Source of the DNA: Deltaproteobacteria bacterium
GTDB lineage: Bacteria; Desulfobacterota; Anaeroferrophillalia; Anaeroferrophillales; Tharpellaceae
Direction of reading: 5' to 3'
Length of the DNA: 14,524 nt
Assembly: GCA_013153415.1 (NCBI GenBank)
Contig: JAADEO010000111.1
Span: 1-14,524 of the forward strand
The position numbers and the translations under genes were made by a program. Shown piece after piece: positions 6,498-13,506 of this stretch. The notes beneath the pieces are model-generated. The model did no database searches. It had not been told where the DNA came from and was given only the letters and a program-made list of their open reading frames with translations. Within the stretch, counting starts at the first letter, position 1. Each line of letters begins with the position of its first letter.

Positions 6498-7242
6498 GCA
6501 ATGCCATTCTCCGCAATCGGTCGATTTCACCGCTCTCGAGTTTGCGCCATTTGCCCCGGGGTACGCCTTTCAAGGTCAGAAAAGCGTAACGAGTGCGCTG
6601 CAGCTCGACGACTTTGAAGCCCAGGGCCTCCAGCATCCGGCGGACCTGGCGGTTGCGACCCTCGCCGATCACCAGCTTGAGACGGCTGCGCCGGGCGGAG
6701 GAGGAGACCATGGAGGCGCTTAACGGCCGGGCCGGTCCGTCGGCGAGTTCCACTCCGCGACACAGAGCTGCCAGTTCGGCCGGACCAAAACGGCCGTTGA
6801 CGGTGACCAGGTACTCTTTTTCGAATTTGTAGCGAGGGTGCATAAGCAGATTGGCCAGCTCGCCGTCGTCGGTACAAAGCAGCAATCCCGAGGTATTGTA
6901 ATCGAGACGCCCCACCGGGAAAAGCCGGCCCGGAAGCTCCCGGTAGAGATCCTTGACCAGGGGGCGTTTCCGGGGATCGTCCATGGAGCAGAGATAGCCC
7001 AGGGGTTTATGGAGCAGGATCGTGGTTTTGGGCTTGGATGCGACGCGCAACCGGGAACCGTCGACCTCGACCCGGTCACGCTCGGGATCGATCCTGACCC
7101 CTTGCCGACTGACTGTTTCGCCATTGACCCGGACACGACCGGCCGCGATCATGGCCTCGGCCCGGCGGCGTGAGGCGAGGCCGCAGTCGGCAATGAATTT
7201 CTGCAGCCTCACCCCTCCCCTGCTCTTGCTGTCCGCTTCCAT
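6490..7242 (-). CDS. rluB: RsuA/RluB-family rRNA pseudouridine synthase
   Basis: The 250-residue protein starts with an S4 RNA-binding domain (RLQKFIADCGLASRRRAEAMI, about residues 12-32, then RVRVNGETV) and continues with the pseudouridine synthase core: LLHKPLGYLCSMDDP, GRLDYNTSGLLL with catalytic D114, LMHPRYKFEKEYLV and EGRNRQVRRMLEALGF. It isomerises a uridine in rRNA, most likely in 23S as RluB does, although RsuA, RluE and RluF share these motifs. Length is typical. It follows trpS by 45 bp and overlaps the GH57 gene by 8 nt. In related Desulfobacterota I expect scpA and scpB between trpS and rluB; they are absent here. Family is certain, the exact subclass less so. Confidence 0.9.
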   Translation of the reverse strand: MEADSKSRGGVRLQKFIADCGLASRRRAEAMIAAGRVRVNGETVSRQGVRIDPERDRVEVDGSRLRVASKPKTTILLHKPLGYLCSMDDPRKRPLVKDLYRELPGRLFPVGRLDYNTSGLLLCTDDGELANLLMHPRYKFEKEYLVTVNGRFGPAELAALCRGVELADGPARPLSASMVSSSARRSRLKLVIGEGRNRQVRRMLEALGFKVVELQRTRYAFLTLKGVPRGKWRKLESGEIDRLRRMALHD

Positions 7243-7257
7243 GACTATCCCGCTTCC

Positions 7258-7279
7258 GGCATCCGGGGAGCCGGATGTC
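7258..7279 (-). repeat. Intercistronic hairpin between trpS and rluB
   Basis: A perfect 7-bp stem CATCCGG/CCGGATG (7260-7266 with 7271-7277) closes a 4-nt loop in the 45-bp gap between trpS and the pseudouridine synthase gene. No T tract follows on the minus strand, so it is not an intrinsic terminator. It could stabilise or separate the two messages, or modulate initiation, as it ends 16 bases before the rluB start codon. Confidence 0.45.
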
Positions 7280-7287
7280 CACCGATA

Positions 7288-8283
7288 TCAATCGCTACTG
7301 ATTTTAACCGCTTTTCTCACCTGTCGCATGGTCTCTACGGCCACGGCCCGGGCTTTCCCGGCCCCGGCGGCGATTATCTCCTGCACCATCTCGGGACGCT
7401 CCTCGTAATAGCGTCTCTTCTCGTGGACTGGAGCCAGACCGTCTACCAGATTGCGCAACAGTATCTTCTTGCAGTCGACACAGCCGATTTCGGCCTTGGG
7501 ACAGGCGCTGCAGATCTCTTCGATCTCGGCGGGATTTGAGTAGAGGGTATGCAGGGGGAAGAGATTGCACTGTTTGGGGTCTCCCGGATCCTTGCGCCGA
7601 GCGCGCTGCACGTCGGTAACCATCGCCGAAACTTTCTTCTTGAGTGCGGCTTCATCATCGGAAAGGTAGATGGCATTATTGTAGCTCTTGCTCATCTTGC
7701 GGCCGTCGAGACCGTTGACCTTGGAGGTTTCGGTCAAAATGGGTTCGGGAACCGGGAAGACCTCGCCGTAAAGATGATTGAAGCGGCGGGTGATCTCCCG
7801 GGTCAATTCGACATGCGGCAACTGATCGACCCCGATGGGGACGAGGTTGGCCTTGTAGATGATGATATCGGCCGCCTGCAGTACCGGGTAGCCGAGAAAA
7901 CCGTAGGTGGCATCCCCTTCCCCGCCGTTTTCAGTCTGGGAATCCTTATAGGTCGGGTTGCGCAACAGCCAGGGCAGCGGCGTGATCATCGACAACAGCA
8001 GATGGAGTTCGGCGTGTTCCTTGATCTGCGACTGGATAAACAGAGTCGCCTGCTCGGGATCGATGCCGACACTGAGCCAGTCGATAAAGATATCGAGAGT
8101 GCTCTCTTTGACGATTTCCGGATTCTGGTATTCGCTGGTCAGGGCATGCCAGTCCGCAGCGAAGAAGTAGCAGTCGTACTCCTGCTGCAGTTTAAGCCAG
8201 TTGGTGAGCACACCGTGGTAATGCCCCAGATGCAGTTTTCCGGTGGTCCTCATGCCGGAAAGAACTCTTTTCCTAGCGCTCAT
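7288..8283 (-). CDS. trpS: Tryptophanyl-tRNA synthetase with a probable [4Fe-4S] cysteine motif
   Basis: TrpRS charges tRNA-Trp with tryptophan using ATP. The 331-residue class I enzyme shows the HIGH-equivalent LHLGHYHG at 17-24, QSQIKEHAELHLLLSM at 85-99, a GVDQLPHVELTRE segment at 151-163 and KMSKS at 196-200. Near the C-terminus it has C239, C258, C261, C268 and C271. The spacing C239-x21-C261-x6-C268-x2-C271 is nearly that of the [4Fe-4S] site in Thermotoga maritima TrpRS, so a cluster near the anticodon-binding region is probable (inference). GAGG lies five bases before the ATG. The preceding 59-bp gap is AT-rich and contains TATAAT on the minus strand without a clear -35. It follows the M50 protease gene and precedes rluB. 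Confidence 0.96.
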   Translation of the reverse strand: MSARKRVLSGMRTTGKLHLGHYHGVLTNWLKLQQEYDCYFFAADWHALTSEYQNPEIVKESTLDIFIDWLSVGIDPEQATLFIQSQIKEHAELHLLLSMITPLPWLLRNPTYKDSQTENGGEGDATYGFLGYPVLQAADIIIYKANLVPIGVDQLPHVELTREITRRFNHLYGEVFPVPEPILTETSKVNGLDGRKMSKSYNNAIYLSDDEAALKKKVSAMVTDVQRARRKDPGDPKQCNLFPLHTLYSNPAEIEEICSACPKAEIGCVDCKKILLRNLVDGLAPVHEKRRYYEERPEMVQEIIAAGAGKARAVAVETMRQVRKAVKISSD

Positions 8284-8342
8284 AAAAACCTCAGATTGAA
8301 GATTAAAAATTAGTTGTAAATAGTTGAATTATATAAGTTATT

Positions 8343-8993
8343 CTAATAAGTGATGCCATTGAGAAGCCAGCCGGTCAGAGTCGAAAGCAGGGGGAAGAAA
8401 AAAAGATTCAGCGAATTGCTCAAAACCAGGATTACCAGCAGAATAGCCCCGTAGGAATCGATTTTCTCCAGATAGGCCGCCGGTTTCTCCGGCAGCAGGC
8501 CGGCCAGGATACGCCCCCCATCGAGGGGTGGAATCGGAATCAGGTTGATCATGCCCAGGGCGATATTGACCGACACCCCGACAGCCAGCATCTCCCGCAG
8601 GGGCAGTAAGATCTGAACCCCCGAACCGTTTGCCACGGATCGCGCAAAAAAGGAGGCATGCAACAGGTGATAAACGAGGGTGCAGGCCAGAGCCAGAATG
8701 AAATTGGCGCCCGGCCCGGCCAGGGCGATACGCATCATATCCCGACGGGGTGACCTGAGGTTGTCGGGATTGATGGATATCGGCTTGGCCCAACCAAAAA
8801 CCCTGGTAACAAAAAAAACCAGAGTTCCGATCGGGTCGAGATGTTTCAGGGGATTGAGAGTCAAACGCCCCATAAGCCGCGGGGTATCATCTCCAAGACG
8901 GTCCGCAACCAGGCCGTGGGCGTATTCATGCACGGTCAGTCCGAAAAGGATGGGTACGGCATAAATGACGATCTCATGTAAAAGCGGCTGCAT
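8343..8993 (-). CDS. Site-2 protease family (M50) intramembrane metalloprotease
   Basis: This 216-residue membrane protein has the zinc motif HEYAH at residues 22-26 (HExxH) in the first membrane region and the third-ligand motif NLIPIPPLDGGR at 150-161, with D158 as the expected zinc ligand. About five to six hydrophobic segments are present. Proteins of this compact group lack the PDZ domain of RseP and cleave unknown membrane substrates. Pairing with trpS is common in Desulfobacterota and Firmicutes. Ordinary start ATG, but I see no strong ribosome site before it. The physiological substrate cannot be inferred. Confidence 0.92.
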   Translation of the reverse strand: MQPLLHEIVIYAVPILFGLTVHEYAHGLVADRLGDDTPRLMGRLTLNPLKHLDPIGTLVFFVTRVFGWAKPISINPDNLRSPRRDMMRIALAGPGANFILALACTLVYHLLHASFFARSVANGSGVQILLPLREMLAVGVSVNIALGMINLIPIPPLDGGRILAGLLPEKPAAYLEKIDSYGAILLVILVLSNSLNLFFFPLLSTLTGWLLNGITY

Positions 8994-9046
8994 GGGCCGC
9001 TTATAGCAACTCTAAGAAGTTCCGTCAATAATTGCCGCCCGCGGAC

Positions 9047-9595
9047 TCACAGCCCCTCCTGCCCGGCGAAGGGATACTCGGCCTCATGGCGATGCACGGC
9101 TCCCTTGGGCGTCAGCAGACTCGAGAAAAGATGAAAGCCGGAAACCGCGAAGGGCTCCAGCCGGAGATCCGAATGCTCCACCAGAAAAGAGGTCGTCCGG
9201 CCCAGGGGCGTTCTGGCCACCCGGGCCAGAGTGCAGTGAGGGGCGAACTTGCGGGATTCCCGCGGCACCCCGATCTCGGCCAGGGCCCGGTCGATACGGC
9301 GTTTCAACTCGATCAGAGGGACGGGATCATCCACTCCGACCCAGAGTACCGTGGGATCGCGGCGGGGCGGAAAGCATCCCACCCCCTTCAAAGTCAAAGG
9401 AAAGCTTTCAACGTCGACCGTGGCCAGGCATTCATCCAGTTCATCGAGCCGGTTTTCGTTGAATTCACCGATAAACCGTAAAGTCAGATGCATCTGCTCT
9501 TCCGGGACCCAGCGGGCCCGGGGCAGACCGCAACAGATCCGTGAAAGAGTGCTCTTGACCGTTTCCGGCAGCTCGATTGCGGTAAAAAGGCGCAT
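9047..9595 (-). CDS. thpR: RNA 2',3'-cyclic phosphodiesterase (2'-5' RNA ligase family)
   Basis: The 182-residue protein belongs to the 2H phosphoesterase superfamily. The two catalytic HxTx motifs are H36-L-T-L and H120-C-T-L, with the family N-terminus MRLFTAIELP and the LRFIGE segment after the first motif. ThpR hydrolyses 2',3'-cyclic phosphates on RNA ends and was first seen as a 2'-5' ligase activity; its cellular role is unclear. Length is typical. It starts 169 bp after the AOR gene, 18 bases beyond a strong hairpin, with a weak TGGGA-like ribosome site. The M50 protease gene follows after 53 bp. Confidence 0.93.
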   Translation of the reverse strand: MRLFTAIELPETVKSTLSRICCGLPRARWVPEEQMHLTLRFIGEFNENRLDELDECLATVDVESFPLTLKGVGCFPPRRDPTVLWVGVDDPVPLIELKRRIDRALAEIGVPRESRKFAPHCTLARVARTPLGRTTSFLVEHSDLRLEPFAVSGFHLFSSLLTPKGAVHRHEAEYPFAGQEGL

Positions 9596-9613
9596 GTCCC
9601 AGTGACCGGTAAT

Positions 9614-9656
9614 CTGGCGGCAGCGACCCGGGCACCACCCGGGTTGCTGCCGCTGG
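9614..9656. repeat. Strong 19-bp imperfect inverted repeat upstream of thpR
   Basis: Arms 9614-9632 and 9638-9656 pair around a 5-nt loop (cacca). The inner 14 pairs (ggcagcgacccggg with cccgggttgctgcc) contain one G-T wobble; the outer five contain two more. All three wobbles read as G-U in a plus-strand RNA but as A-C mismatches in the minus-strand transcript, so the fold is stronger in a plus-strand RNA. No T tract follows on the minus side. Confidence 0.6.
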
Positions 9657-9672
9657 AGAGATGAAAAGACAA

Positions 9673-9733
9673 ACCCGGGGCCGGGAGACTACGGGTGTCG
9701 CCTAACGCGCACCTTCGAGTCCCGGCCCCGGGT
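9673..9733 (-). terminator. Large GC-rich hairpin downstream of the AOR gene, probable terminator
   Basis: A perfect 14-bp inverted repeat (acccggggccggga at 9673-9686, tcccggccccgggt at 9720-9733) encloses 33 bases. The enclosed part itself folds: 9694-9697 plus 9699-9701 pair with 9707-9709 plus 9710-9713, with one bulged base and a 5-nt loop. On the minus strand the stem is followed by the T-rich run TTTGTCTTTTC, so it can end AOR transcription 32 bases after its stop. The plus side is also followed by T-rich DNA. The size and two-tier form exceed a simple terminator. Confidence 0.6.
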
Positions 9734-9764
9734 ATCATTTATCGTTGTTTTACGCTGCAGACTT

Positions 9765-11495
9765 TCAGAAATTCCAGAATTCGTCGATCTCCGCGTCGCT
9801 GAAGTCCCAGGTCGCGTTGTGCGGCGGTACCGGTTCTTCGAAGAAATCGGGCAGCCGGTCGTGGGCGTTGGTGAAGCCGGCGGCCTGGTTGAAGGCGTGC
9901 TCGGTTTTCAGCACCTGGATACCCAGCGCGGTGACGTCGTCCGTGGTCAGCGAGATGCCGAAACGGGCATTGAGCATATCGACGACGGCCGGCAGCGCGG
10001 CCTCGTTGTCGAGAACGGCGAAAGCGACGAAGATGCAGAGCCCGGTACTGTCGACCGCGGCCGTGGCGATCTGCAGGTTGCGGGAAAGCTCAAGCTGACC
10101 CTCTTTCTGGAGCGGATCGACGAAACCGCCGCATTTGAGAATATTGGTGGCGATAGTGTAGCCGGCGGTGTGGTCGGCGCCCATCGTCGTTGTACAATAG
10201 GTGATACCGATGCCTTTGACCGAGCGGGGGTCGTAGGCCGGAATCGCCTGATCCTTGACCACCGGCACCCGGGAAAGACCGTAGACCTTACCGGTGACGG
10301 CCGCGCCGGAACCGAGAATCCGGCCCAGCGGCGTCCCCTCTTTCACTTCGTTGAGCAACCGGAGCAGGCCGGGGCCGTCGCCGAATTCGATAATTCCGGC
10401 CTCCATGGCAACACCCATGGTCACCGACATCTCGATCGAATCGACGCCGATGTCATCCATGATGCTGTCGGCTTCGGCCAGCAGGTCGAGATCGTCGATG
10501 CAGCAGTGGGCTCCCATCGCCCAGATGGTTTCATACTCGAAACCCGAGGTCACGTAATTGCCGTCCTTGTCGACGAAAACCTGCGAACACTGCATGACGC
10601 AGCCGGCGTGGCAGCCGTGCTTGGTTTTGCCGCCGCGGGCCTTGATCATCTCGGCCATCTTCTCACCGGAGATCAGCTCATGCCGGTCGAACTGGCCGGA
10701 ACGGAAATTCTTGGTCGGCAGAGCGCCGACCTCGTTGACGATATTGATCAGGACGTTGGTGCCGTAATCGCCCAGCGCCCCGCCGCAGACCGGGTGGTCG
10801 AGCAGGGCTTTGGCGAAGGTTTTGGCCGCCGTTTTGAATTTCTCTTCATCAACCAAGGGCACGCTTTTCGGGGCGCCGGCCGGGTCGATAGAGATATACT
10901 TGATCTTCTTGGAACCCATGACCGCACCCAGCCCGCCACGGCCGAGACTCCGCAACTTGCCGTCGGGATCTTTTACCGAGATGTTGGCGGCCAGCTGGCA
11001 GCGCTCACCGGCCTGGCCGATGGTCAACAGGCCGCAGCCCTCGCCGTCGGCTTTTTCCAGGGCTTCGATAACGGCGAAGTTGCCCGCTCCGACCAGTTCG
11101 CTTTCGGATTTGATCTCAACCCCGTCTGAGGTGACTTTCAGGCCGTAGAACCCCTCGCCTTCCGGCACGCCCTCGATGATCAGGGCCTTGATTCCCATGC
11201 GAGCGAAGAGCTGGGCCGCGGTGCCGCCGGAGTTGCTCTCCTTGATGGTACCGGTCAGCGGGCTCTTGGCCCCGGCCGAAAGCCGGCCCGAGTTGGCCGC
11301 CCGGGTGCCGGAGAGCAGCCCCGGAGCGAAAACCAGTTTATTGTACTTGCCCAGCGGATGACAGGTCGGCTTGACCTCTTCGGCAACGATCGTCGAGGTC
11401 AGGGCTCTGCCCCCCAGCCCTGCCCAGGCGGCCGGAACCTCTTCGATCTTGACACTCATATCGCCCATGTTGACGCGAAAAATTCTATCAGCCAT
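9765..11495 (-). CDS. Aldehyde:ferredoxin oxidoreductase-family tungsten/molybdenum enzyme
   Basis: The 576-residue protein matches the AOR family, which oxidises aldehydes or related substrates to acids with a W- or Mo-bispterin cofactor and one [4Fe-4S] cluster, passing electrons to ferredoxin. The N-terminal pterin domain has LGGRALTS (27-34), a GRLSAGAKSPLTG segment (70-82) and LGRGGLGAVMGSKK (184-197). Cluster cysteines are C295, C299 and C303 plus C487 in DSTGLC (482-487). Active-site markers are the EYET glutamates (320-323) and DHT at 441-443 (H442). Spacing is Cx3Cx3C, where Pyrococcus AOR has Cx2Cx3C; I recall the same in a subgroup of uncharacterised homologues (family CMPGCVIRC-type). 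AGGAG lies six bases before the ATG. The gene stands alone between a long AT-rich leader and a strong hairpin, with no ferredoxin or NADH-linked subunit next to it. Substrate unknown. Confidence 0.93.
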   Translation of the reverse strand: MADRIFRVNMGDMSVKIEEVPAAWAGLGGRALTSTIVAEEVKPTCHPLGKYNKLVFAPGLLSGTRAANSGRLSAGAKSPLTGTIKESNSGGTAAQLFARMGIKALIIEGVPEGEGFYGLKVTSDGVEIKSESELVGAGNFAVIEALEKADGEGCGLLTIGQAGERCQLAANISVKDPDGKLRSLGRGGLGAVMGSKKIKYISIDPAGAPKSVPLVDEEKFKTAAKTFAKALLDHPVCGGALGDYGTNVLINIVNEVGALPTKNFRSGQFDRHELISGEKMAEMIKARGGKTKHGCHAGCVMQCSQVFVDKDGNYVTSGFEYETIWAMGAHCCIDDLDLLAEADSIMDDIGVDSIEMSVTMGVAMEAGIIEFGDGPGLLRLLNEVKEGTPLGRILGSGAAVTGKVYGLSRVPVVKDQAIPAYDPRSVKGIGITYCTTTMGADHTAGYTIATNILKCGGFVDPLQKEGQLELSRNLQIATAAVDSTGLCIFVAFAVLDNEAALPAVVDMLNARFGISLTTDDVTALGIQVLKTEHAFNQAAGFTNAHDRLPDFFEEPVPPHNATWDFSDAEIDEFWNF

Positions 11496-11637
11496 AACTC
11501 TCTCCTTTCAGTGTTTTATGTATTTCTTGAATGGCGACGTAATATGGAAAAATAGGTTTATTTATTCAGGCGACTCAATAAATCAACACTACCAATTATC
11601 ACTCATACAAACTCAAAACAACTTATAATCATAAATA

Positions 11638-11667
11638 ATTATACATCGCTCACCATTGGTGAAACAA
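11638..11667 (-). promoter_or_regulatory. Candidate promoter with an operator-like dyad upstream of the AOR gene
   Basis: On the minus strand TATAAT (11643-11638) lies 18 bases after TTGTTT (11667-11662). Between them sits a perfect 13-bp dyad, tcacca-t-tggtga at 11650-11662, which overlaps the first base of the -35 hexamer and fills most of the spacer, a usual place for a repressor site. The distance to the AOR start is about 140 bases of AT-rich leader. The -10 is perfect but the -35 matches only three positions, and the whole 11496-11714 gap is AT-rich, so chance is possible. Confidence 0.3.
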
Positions 11668-11714
11668 TGTTCCATTATCTCTTTCGTTTAAGATGGCACA
11701 AGAAACCAGGCAGG

Positions 11715-12740
11715 TCAAGCACTAATTTCCCGGCCGGCGACCGCGGCGCCGAAGGCCAGAAAGGCGGCGATCAGGAACCATGGCGAAAGGCTGCGAAAGG
11801 TTTGTTCGATGACCTGGGCCCGACCCGTGGCAATCGCCCGATTCAGGATTTGCCGACTCAGCATGGCGGCGGTGTTGGAGGTGGATCGCGGGACGAGATA
11901 TTCACCGCCGCCGGCCGCGGCGATCTCTTTCAGGAAACGATCCTGGCGGGAGGTGGTCAGGAAGTCGTTTTCCCGGTCACGGTAGTAATCGATGATTTCC
12001 CGGCCGTCGGGAGTGCGAATCGGGATCAGGACCGGTTTTTCACCACCGATGCCGACGGTGTAAACCAGGTTCCCCTCGCCGTGCAGTCTGGAGGCCAGCT
12101 CGAGGGCCCGGCCGGGATCGGATCCGAGATCCTCGCCGTCGGAAAGCAGAATGACGATACCGGTGCTCCGGTTATCCGGCCGGCGGCCCGCCTCGAGCAG
12201 ATTCTTTCCACTTTCGAGCCCGGCGGCGAGACGACTGCCGGGAGCCGAGGCCGCCATCTCATCGAGATTTTCGACAAGATAGCGGCAATAGCCGTAATCG
12301 CGGGTCAGAGGCACCAGTTCCAGGCCTGCGGCGGCGAAGACGGCGACCCCGATACTCTCGCCATCGAGTCTTTCCAGAAGTTCGAGAACCAGGTGGCGGG
12401 CCTGATCGATACGATTACGGGAGGGAGCCGGAACATCCTCGGCCAACATCGACTTGGAAACATCGACAGAGACCGCGATGGCCAGCCCTTGCCGTTTGAA
12501 AACCTTCTGCTTCCGGCAATGAACCGGGCCGGCCAGGGCCAGGATCAGGCAGGTTCCAGTCAGGGCGAAAAGAAAAGTTCCGATGAAATCGCGGGAAATC
12601 TTCCGCCCTTCCCTACCGGTTCCCGGAAAAAGCTTTTCGGCCAAAAGCTTGCGCCGCCGGACCTGCCTGACGGCCACAACCAGGTAGAGCGGAACCAGGA
12701 CCAGCAGAACCAGGTATCCGGGGTGGAGAAAATCGATCAT
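11715..12740 (-). CDS. BatB/MxaL-like membrane-anchored VWA protein
   Basis: The 341-residue protein has two N-terminal membrane helices (about 8-25 and 53-72), a VWA domain and a C-terminal helix (about 314-336). The metal-ion-dependent adhesion site is complete: D93-V-S95-K-S97, T146 in PLTRDYG and D201 in LLSDGED. VWA proteins of this type (Bat, MxaC/MxaL) act with MoxR AAA+ ATPases in cofactor insertion or assembly of protein complexes; the specific client is unknown. Arg/Lys-rich DNA-encoded segments lie both between the first two helices and just after the second, so topology is not clear. Its ATG overlaps the stop of the preceding gene (ATGA). No batC or batD gene follows; a 219-bp gap and the AOR gene do. 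Confidence 0.88.
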   Translation of the reverse strand: MIDFLHPGYLVLLVLVPLYLVVAVRQVRRRKLLAEKLFPGTGREGRKISRDFIGTFLFALTGTCLILALAGPVHCRKQKVFKRQGLAIAVSVDVSKSMLAEDVPAPSRNRIDQARHLVLELLERLDGESIGVAVFAAAGLELVPLTRDYGYCRYLVENLDEMAASAPGSRLAAGLESGKNLLEAGRRPDNRSTGIVILLSDGEDLGSDPGRALELASRLHGEGNLVYTVGIGGEKPVLIPIRTPDGREIIDYYRDRENDFLTTSRQDRFLKEIAAAGGGEYLVPRSTSNTAAMLSRQILNRAIATGRAQVIEQTFRSLSPWFLIAAFLAFGAAVAGREISA

Positions 12741-13498
12741 TTCAGAACCCGGCTGTCGGGCGGTTCGCCCGAGAGATAGCCGGAAGAGCCCGGCAGCAGG
12801 ATGGTCAGATTGCGACGCAAATCGTAACGGGTTTGCGGGGATGATTCGGCCATTGCCAGCCGGGCCAGCCGCTCATTGGCGATCAGCAATTCGAGATTCC
12901 AGCGGGGGATGTTGCCGAAACCATCCGCTGCCGGCAAACGGTCGACCAGGCGAATCGCACGCTTGAAGGCCTCGATGGCCTGATGGAGCAGAGCCTGGCA
13001 GGTTTTCATCTCGCCGCCGCGGTCGAGCACCAGCAGCGCCCGCATCAGGTAGCCGGCCCCGAGCAGGTTTTCGGCCCGCCAGGAGAGCGCCGGAGCCGGT
13101 GCGGGTCGGCGGCCGCGCAGATTCTGGCCGTCTTTTTCGAGAGCGAAAAGCAGTTTATCGAGTTTCTTGCCGTTCTCGCCAGCGTCCGGGACGGCCGACT
13201 TCCCGAAGGGTTCCGTCTTCCGGCTCCGCTGCCGGTAGAGTTCCAGCCCAAGCTGCCAGCGCCGGCGCATGATCCGGACTGCCACCGGCGCTTTTGCAGG
13301 ATCCAGTTGCAAACAGGCGGCCAGAGCTTTCCGGGGATCCTGCTCCCGATCGCAAGCCGCCAGCCGGCCCCACTCCACCCGCGCCCGGTACTCGGCCAGG
13401 CGGCGCCGTTCGGACCAGCTCACCAGGATGATGCCGACGACCAGAGAAATCAGGCCACCGACCAGATAGAGATAAAAACGGGACTTGAATTTCCGCAT
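12737..13498 (-). CDS. Single-pass membrane protein with a TPR-like segment, BatC/MxaK position
   Basis: The reading frame is open up to 14041, but the likely start is the ATG at 13498 (253 residues). It has GAGAGG just upstream and falls eight bases after the stop of the preceding VWA gene. The upstream part of the frame is the shadow of that gene. One membrane helix lies at about 9-28 in a basic N-terminus (MRKFKSR before, SERRR after). The rest is helical and soluble. Residues 173-205 (AIEAFKRAIRLVDRLPA, then PRWNLELL) resemble a TPR unit followed by the RYNLELA-type motif seen in BatC proteins, and KALAACLQLDP at 57-67 may be another degenerate unit. Position between two VWA genes matches MxaK in mxaC-mxaK-mxaL. 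I do not recognise a closer family, so function is inferred from context only. Confidence 0.72.
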   Translation of the reverse strand: MRKFKSRFYLYLVGGLISLVVGIILVSWSERRRLAEYRARVEWGRLAACDREQDPRKALAACLQLDPAKAPVAVRIMRRRWQLGLELYRQRSRKTEPFGKSAVPDAGENGKKLDKLLFALEKDGQNLRGRRPAPAPALSWRAENLLGAGYLMRALLVLDRGGEMKTCQALLHQAIEAFKRAIRLVDRLPAADGFGNIPRWNLELLIANERLARLAMAESSPQTRYDLRRNLTILLPGSSGYLSGEPPDSRVLK

Positions 13499-13506
13499 GT
13501 CTCCTC

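Noticed and set aside
9672..9734. Possible tRNA or tmRNA fragment, because of ACCTTCGAGTC, which looks like a T-loop
   Set aside because: The bases on both sides do not form a T stem, and no anticodon arm or CCA end can be placed. The sequence is explained by the large inverted repeat.
9819..11129. 436-residue open frame on the plus strand opposite the AOR gene
   Set aside because: It is a mirror of GC-rich codon usage in the AOR gene, with no recognisable domain and a low-complexity His/Asp/Gly/Arg composition. The AOR frame carries all family motifs.
11667..12779. 370-residue open frame on the plus strand opposite the BatB-like gene
   Set aside because: No motif or domain; it is antisense to a VWA gene with a complete metal-binding site and ATGA coupling.
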